NCBI RefSeq assembly: GCF_004348515.1
Contig: NZ_SMKH01000044.1
Span: 1-35,956 of the forward strand
Reading direction: 5' to 3'
DNA: 35,956 bases
Origin: Actinomadura sp. KC345
GTDB lineage: Bacteria; Actinomycetota; Actinomycetes; Streptosporangiales; Streptosporangiaceae
Shown here in pieces: positions 31,965 to 35,956 of the stretch; the first letter of the stretch is position 1; every line of letters begins with the position of its first letter. The notes under the pieces were generated by a model. The model did not search any database. It saw nothing but the letters and a program-made list of their open reading frames with translations, and was not told where the DNA came from. Made by a program: the position numbers and the translations under genes.

Positions 31965-32620
31965 CCGACGCCCCGGTGAACGGGGGCATCGCCCGCTTCG
32001 CCGCGGTGCTGTCGCTCCCCGCCAGGCGGACGGACGTTCCGCCCGGGATCGACCCCGGCGAGTTCCGCCTTGCCCTCCTTGAGGACACCTACGAGGTCGT
32101 CGACGGACTGGAACTGGTGACGTCCGCCCTCGTCCTCGACCCGCCCGGCCAGCCGGACGCCGAGGCCGTGACCTGGCCCGGCACGCCGGTCGTCCGCGAA
32201 TCCACCCTCGCGGGCGCGTTCGCCGCGCTGCACGCCCTCGGCGCCGGCGCCGCAGCGCTGGTCGCGCAGGACGCGCCGGACCTGCCGCCGCTGCTGATCG
32301 GCAAGCTCTTCCGCGCCCTCGGCAGCGCGCCGTCCGCCGCGTGCCGGGCCGACGGCGCCGCCGGCCCGGACGGGCTGGTCGCCCTCGCCGCGCGCCTTCC
32401 GCTGCCGGAGTGGCTGGACACCGCGCTCCGGGAAGTCGACCTCGACACCCCCGACGCGCTGGACCGGCTGCGGGCCGCCGCACCGCGTCCCGGCCTGGTC
32501 CCGCAGGGCCCCGCCTGGCACCGCCTCCGCACCAGCGCCGACCTGCGCCTCCTCGACCCTGGCCTGGAAGGCTGGGAGAACACCCGCGCCCTGCTCGAAG
32601 GCCACCCGCTCAACTCCTGA
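31961..32620 (+). CDS. Nucleotidyltransferase/glycosyltransferase-fold protein, 219 aa
   Basis: Begins at GTG 31961 overlapping the peptidase stop. The central AAALVAQDAPDLPPLLIGKL resembles the 'DSPDLP' nucleotide/metal segment of the MobA/CofC/DUF2064 group, with Ala before Pro-Asp where many have Ser. The C-terminal half has RLPLPEWLDTALREVDLDTP and an ADLRLLDPGLEGWENT tail. The N-terminal Gly-rich nucleotide-binding loop of true NTP transferases is not evident, so activity may be lost or changed. It is soluble and ends in an 11-base overlap with the convergent NUDIX gene. The assignment rests on one motif and overall length, so it is tentative. Confidence 0.65.
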   Translation: MTDAPVNGGIARFAAVLSLPARRTDVPPGIDPGEFRLALLEDTYEVVDGLELVTSALVLDPPGQPDAEAVTWPGTPVVRESTLAGAFAALHALGAGAAALVAQDAPDLPPLLIGKLFRALGSAPSAACRADGAAGPDGLVALAARLPLPEWLDTALREVDLDTPDALDRLRAAAPRPGLVPQGPAWHRLRTSADLRLLDPGLEGWENTRALLEGHPLNS

Positions 32621-33146
32621 CGGCCCGCGCCACGAGCGTCCGGACCGCGTCGTCGGTGGGCTCCGGAAGCTCGTCCACCGGGAACCAGCCGAGATCGTCC
32701 GACTCGTCGCTCACCTGGTGGCGGGCGCGCTCCGGGGCGATCGCGACGTACTGGACGTCCAGGTGCCAGCTGCCCTGCGGATGGCAGCCGACCCGGTGCC
32801 GGTCGAGCCGGACCGGCTCGGGCAGCAGCCGCAGCCCCCGGATGCCGGACTCCTCCTCCGCCTCCCGCAGCGCCGCGTCCGCCAGCGTGGCATCGCCGGG
32901 CTCGCAGTGCCCGCCGAGCTGCAGCCACGCTTTGATCTTCGAGTGCAGCGTCAGCAGCACCCGCGTCCGGGACGCGTCGAGCACGGCCGTGCTGGCGGTG
33001 ATGTGCCCGTCAACGCACTCCCGCCACATCCCGTCCGCCGGATGCTCCTCCAGATGCCGCAGGAACTCCAGCCTGGCCTTCTCCTGCCCGGAATCAGGCG
33101 CCCGCCATCCCGAAAGCACCTGGACGGCGTCACCGCGCAGTGTCAC
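32610..33146 (-). CDS. NUDIX hydrolase, 178 aa
   Basis: NUDIX box GGHCEPGDATLADAALREAE followed by EESGI, i.e. GX5EX7REUXEEXGU with all metal-binding Glu residues. The preceding strand KIKAWLQL and the following WHLDVQYVAIAP fit the fold. Substrate class cannot be read from it. The start is GTG 33146, which begins the conserved TLRGDAVQVLSGW region; upstream codons in frame (to 33269) are Pro-rich and of doubtful coding value. The GTG overlaps the stop of a possible 72-codon frame coming from the zincin-like gene. The end overlaps the convergent 219-residue gene by 11 bases. Confidence 0.88.
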   Translation of the reverse strand: MTLRGDAVQVLSGWRAPDSGQEKARLEFLRHLEEHPADGMWRECVDGHITASTAVLDASRTRVLLTLHSKIKAWLQLGGHCEPGDATLADAALREAEEESGIRGLRLLPEPVRLDRHRVGCHPQGSWHLDVQYVAIAPERARHQVSDESDDLGWFPVDELPEPTDDAVRTLVARAVRS

Positions 33147-33361
33147 GTGCGGCCCACGCGCGGATACCGGGAGTTGGCGGGATGGCGGCGGCGGCGCTCC
33201 TGGTCGATCGGCCGGTGCCAGCACAGGCCGGCCCGCGCGATGCGCCACCGTCCACCAGCCCCCGCCCACCGCCAGTCACTCGACGAGCACCCGGCCGCGT
33301 TCGGGGACGATCCCGGCGCGTAGCGGCAGCCCCGCACGCGCGTCTCGCGCGAGCGGCTCAT
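33143..33361 (-). CDS. Possible small basic protein linking two genes, 72 aa
   Basis: ATG 33361 overlaps the TGA of the zincin-like gene (ATGA), and the frame ends in a TGA that overlaps the NUDIX GTG (GTGA). It has 72 codons, about 90 percent ending in G or C, and a product rich in Arg, Trp and Cys. No family is recognised. A neighbouring frame reads PLRAGIVPERGRVLVE and the NUDIX frame GGGWWTVAHRAGRPVLAPAD, both of which look protein-like. The real gene may therefore use another frame or be frameshifted. This 211-base interval contains nothing else. Confidence 0.35.
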   Translation of the reverse strand: MSRSRETRVRGCRYAPGSSPNAAGCSSSDWRWAGAGGRWRIARAGLCWHRPIDQERRRRHPANSRYPRVGRT

Positions 33362-34761
33362 GCCCGGGGCCCGCCTTCGTCCGGGCCCGCGTCCTCGCCG
33401 GGGCCCTCGTCGCCCTTGCCGTCGCCCGGACCGCCCTCGTCGTCCGGCGCGCCGCCCTTGCCCTCCTCGCGGGGCTTGGTGAGCTCCGAGATGTCCAGAT
33501 CGGACAGGCCCTCGATCTCGTCGCGGCCGTGCACGAAGCCTTCCGGGTCGTCGAGGTCGTCGGAGGTGGGGAGCAGGTCGGGGTGCTCCCACACCGCGTC
33601 CCGGCCCTGGGTGCCGCGCACCTCCGTGAGCGTCCGCCACAGCGTCGCCGCCTCGCGCAGCCGCCGGGGCCGCAGTTCGAGGCCGACGAGCGTCGCGAAC
33701 GTCCGCTCCGCCGGGCCGCCGGTCGCGCGGCGCCGCCGGACCGCCTCGGCCAGCTTGACCGAGCCGGGCAGCCGCCCCTGCGCGGCATCGTTGACCACCG
33801 TGTCGACCCAGCCCTCGACCAGCGCGAGGGTGGTCTCCAGGCGGGCCAGCGCGGCCTTCTGCCGCGGCGACTCCTCCGGCTGGAGCTGGATCTCGCCGCC
33901 GAGCGCCTCCTGGATCGCCTCCGGGTTGCTCAGGTCGAGGCCCTGGACGGCCTGCTCGATGCCCGACAGGTCGACGGTGATGCCGCGCGCGTACTCCTCG
34001 ACCGCGCCCAGCAGGTGCGAGCGCAGCCACGGGACGTGCGCGAACAGCCGCTGGTGGGCGGCCTCGCGCAGCGCCAGGTACAGGCGGACCTCCTCGCCGG
34101 AGACCTCCAGGCCGGAGCCGAACTCCTCGACGCCCGCGGGCAGCAGCGCGCCGACGCCGTCCGGCGCGAGCGGCAGGCCCACGTCGGCGGAGCCGGTCAC
34201 CTCGCGGGCCAGGGCGCCGAGCGCCTGCCCGGCCTGGCCGCCGACCATCGCGCCGGCCATCTGCTTGACCATCCCGATCAGCGGGCCGGCCATCGCCTGC
34301 ATGTCGGCGGGCATCTCGCCGCCGCCGAGCGCCCCGCCCATGGACTCCACCATGCGGGTCGCGATCGGGTCGCATACCTTCGCCCATACGGGAAGCGTCT
34401 GCTCGATCCATTCGGACCGGCTCCACGCCTGCGGGGTCCGGATGCCGGCGGGCAGCGTCGTCTTCTCGTCCAGCCAGAGCTCGGCCAGGCGCAGCGCCTC
34501 CTCCACCTGGCGACGCTCGCTGTCGACGACCGACGGGTCGCCCTTCTCGACGACCTGGTGCCGCGCGATGTTCTTGGCCAGATCCCAGTTCAGGGGGCCG
34601 CCGCCCCCGGCGCCCGCCCCCTGGCCGCCGATCATGTCGGCGAACCGGTGCAGCATGTCGGCGAACTGCGCCATGTCGCCGCCCATGCCCTTGAATGGAT
34701 CCTGGGGCCGGTCGTCGTCTCCGTCGCCGGGACGGTTGAAGCCGAAGGGAGTGTCACTCAT
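33358..34761 (-). CDS. Zincin-like 'putative hydrolase' (TIGR03624/DUF2342 type), 467 aa
   Basis: Conserved actinobacterial protein, counterpart of Rv3195. The N-terminus (MSDTPFGFNRPGDGDDD) is acidic and disordered. The core has WSRSEWIEQTLPVW and GQAGQALGALAREVTGSADVGLPL (a Gly/Ala turn region). ALREAAHQRLFAHVPWLRSHL follows, where the zincin helix with its His residues would be. The C-terminal 50 residues are again acidic and Gly-rich. Automatic annotation calls the family a zinc-dependent metalloprotease, but I do not see a canonical HExxH, so catalysis is doubtful. ATG 34761 has AGGGG seven bases upstream, better than the ATG at 34782. It is divergent from the SDR gene. Confidence 0.85.
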   Translation of the reverse strand: MSDTPFGFNRPGDGDDDRPQDPFKGMGGDMAQFADMLHRFADMIGGQGAGAGGGGPLNWDLAKNIARHQVVEKGDPSVVDSERRQVEEALRLAELWLDEKTTLPAGIRTPQAWSRSEWIEQTLPVWAKVCDPIATRMVESMGGALGGGEMPADMQAMAGPLIGMVKQMAGAMVGGQAGQALGALAREVTGSADVGLPLAPDGVGALLPAGVEEFGSGLEVSGEEVRLYLALREAAHQRLFAHVPWLRSHLLGAVEEYARGITVDLSGIEQAVQGLDLSNPEAIQEALGGEIQLQPEESPRQKAALARLETTLALVEGWVDTVVNDAAQGRLPGSVKLAEAVRRRRATGGPAERTFATLVGLELRPRRLREAATLWRTLTEVRGTQGRDAVWEHPDLLPTSDDLDDPEGFVHGRDEIEGLSDLDISELTKPREEGKGGAPDDEGGPGDGKGDEGPGEDAGPDEGGPRA

Positions 34762-34850
34762 CGGATCGCCCCTGGGATGCATGATGGGCTCATATCCGCA
34801 ACGTTAGCCGGTTCAGGCAAGGTCGCGTACACAAGGAAGGAGGCACCCCC

Positions 34851-35933
34851 ATGGCAACGGGCAAGGTTCGCCCTCGGCGTAGCAAGGCTCCGGTCGTCGC
34901 CGTCACCGGCGCGGCGTCCGGGACGGGGCGGCTGCTGGCCGCCCGGCTCGCCGGGCGCGAGGAGATCCGCAAGGTCGTCGCCATCGACGCGCACCGCGGC
35001 GACGTGCCCGGAGTCACATGGCGTGTCGTCGACATCAGGGACCCGCTGCTGTCCAACCGGCTCTCCGACGTGGACGTGATCGTCAACCTGGACGTCGAGC
35101 ACTCCCCGGACGTGGACTCCCGCGACCGGCGCACCCACAACGTCCGCGGCGCCCAGACCGTGGTGACCGCCGCCGCGGCCGCCCGCGTCCGCCGCGTGGT
35201 CCTCGTCACATCCGCGATGGTGTACGGGGCCGGACCCGGCAACGAGGTCCCGCTCTCCGAGGACGCGCCGCTGCTCGCCGAGGCCGACGCCAGCCTCGCC
35301 GGCGACCACCTGGAGATGGAGGAGCTGGCCGCGACCGCGCCGGTCACCCACCCCGGGCTGGGCGTCACCGTCGTCCGTCCCGCCGCGCTGGCCGGGCCCG
35401 GCGTCGACACCGCCGTCACCCGCCACTTCGAGGCGCCGCGGCTGCTGACGGTCAAGGGCAGCACGCCCGGCTGGCAGTTCTGCCACATCGAGGACCTCGC
35501 CGCCGCCCTGGAGGTCGTCGTCACCGGCGAGCTGACCGGGCCCGTCGCGGTCGGCAGCGAGGGCTGGCTCGGTCCCGACGAGGTGACCGAGGTCACCGGC
35601 AAGCGGACCTTCGAGCTGCCCGCCGCGCTCACGTTCGGGACGGCGCAGCGGCTGCACCGCCTCGGCATGACCCCGGTGCCCGCCACCGACCTGCACTACG
35701 TCGCCTACCCGTGGGTCGTGGACTGCGCACGGCTGCGCGCCGCCGGCTGGAAACCGCTCCACGACAACGCGTCCGCGCTGCGCGCCATCATGGAGGAGAC
35801 CACCGGGCACCACGCCGTCGTCGGACGCCGCGTCGGCGGCAAGGAGGCGACGGTCGCGACCGCCGCGGGCGCCACCGTCGCCGCCCTCGGCGCCGCCGCC
35901 GCCATCCACCGAGCCCGCAAACGCCGCCGCTGA
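34851..35933 (+). CDS. NAD-dependent epimerase/dehydratase-like extended SDR with C-terminal membrane anchor, 360 aa
   Basis: Rossmann-fold extended SDR: VVAVTGAASGTGRLLAARL is the GxxGxxG cofactor loop, VVAIDAHRGD the end of strand 2, and VVLVTSAMVYGAGPG the active-site strand. The Tyr is in MVYG, but the usual YxxxK Lys is absent (DHLEMEELA replaces it), so catalysis may be lost. The C-terminus has an Ala/Gly-rich hydrophobic stretch (ATVAALGAAAAI) and the basic tail HRARKRRR, suggesting a single membrane anchor. ATG 34851 has a strong GGAAGGAGG site. The partner or substrate is unknown. The remaining 23 bases of the window hold nothing recognisable. Confidence 0.85.
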   Translation: MATGKVRPRRSKAPVVAVTGAASGTGRLLAARLAGREEIRKVVAIDAHRGDVPGVTWRVVDIRDPLLSNRLSDVDVIVNLDVEHSPDVDSRDRRTHNVRGAQTVVTAAAAARVRRVVLVTSAMVYGAGPGNEVPLSEDAPLLAEADASLAGDHLEMEELAATAPVTHPGLGVTVVRPAALAGPGVDTAVTRHFEAPRLLTVKGSTPGWQFCHIEDLAAALEVVVTGELTGPVAVGSEGWLGPDEVTEVTGKRTFELPAALTFGTAQRLHRLGMTPVPATDLHYVAYPWVVDCARLRAAGWKPLHDNASALRAIMEETTGHHAVVGRRVGGKEATVATAAGATVAALGAAAAIHRARKRRR

Positions 35934-35956
35934 CCCACCCCCTACACGCCCGCCAC

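Noticed and set aside
1..35956. Mobile elements, attachment sites, tRNA or rRNA genes
   Set aside because: No transposase, integrase or terminal inverted repeats, and no tRNA-like cloverleaf was recognised on reading both strands; the search was by eye, so a weak tRNA could be missed.

Overview
The window is 35,956 bases of very GC-rich DNA with strong G/C bias at third codon positions, many GTG and TTG starts, and actinobacterial marker genes: whiB7, mycoredoxin, uvrD2, a mycothiol-type maleylpyruvate isomerase fold and an RsbW-like HATPase. This points to a filamentous actinomycete. A Streptosporangiales-type genome such as Actinomadura would fit, but that is inference. I see no rRNA, tRNA, CRISPR array, transposase or phage gene.

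Left part (1-4038, all minus strand): a methyltransferase cut by the window edge, a second methyltransferase, a helix-turn-helix protein, a possible 62-residue gene, an RsbW-like HATPase, and a decayed, frameshifted, internally deleted copy of a PQQ-repeat gene.

Region 4039-11385 (minus): a tightly coupled five-gene module transcribed as SWIM-like zinc protein > uncharacterised protein > VWA protein > MoxR-like AAA+ ATPase > DUF5682-type protein with a TraB/TIKI-like motif at its start. MoxR-VWA pairs are generally chaperone-like remodelling machines; this set has no known job that I can name. The intact PQQ-repeat gene (11518-14178) lies on one side of the module and the remnant of its paralogue on the other, in the same orientation.

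Region 14998-20665 (minus): a siderophore operon, ATP-grasp ligase > two IucA/IucC synthetases > PLP-dependent decarboxylase. This is the enzyme set of vibrioferrin synthesis (PvsA, B, D, E), with overlapping genes and a good IdeR/DmdR iron box in front.

Region 20759-35933: conserved housekeeping. It holds an HD hydrolase, a DUF4031 protein, an M20 peptidase, nudC, mycoredoxin with a SigR-type promoter, uvrD2, a TesB thioesterase, whiB7 with a long attenuator leader, an ABC1-family kinase, an enoyl-CoA hydratase, a YgjP-like metallopeptidase, a nucleotidyltransferase-fold protein, a NUDIX hydrolase, a zincin-like protein and an extended SDR. The nudC-mrx1-uvrD2-whiB7-ABC1 block has the same gene content as the Rv3199c-Rv3197 locus of Mycobacterium tuberculosis, with a thioesterase inserted.

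The parts most worth a second look are the MoxR/VWA/DUF5682/SWIM module with its flanking paralogues, the vibrioferrin-like operon, the whiB7 leader (promoter, upstream reading frame, terminator and a candidate antiterminator pairing), a 14-bp tandem repeat that supplies the mycoredoxin stop codon, and a recurrent pattern of apparently leaderless genes.
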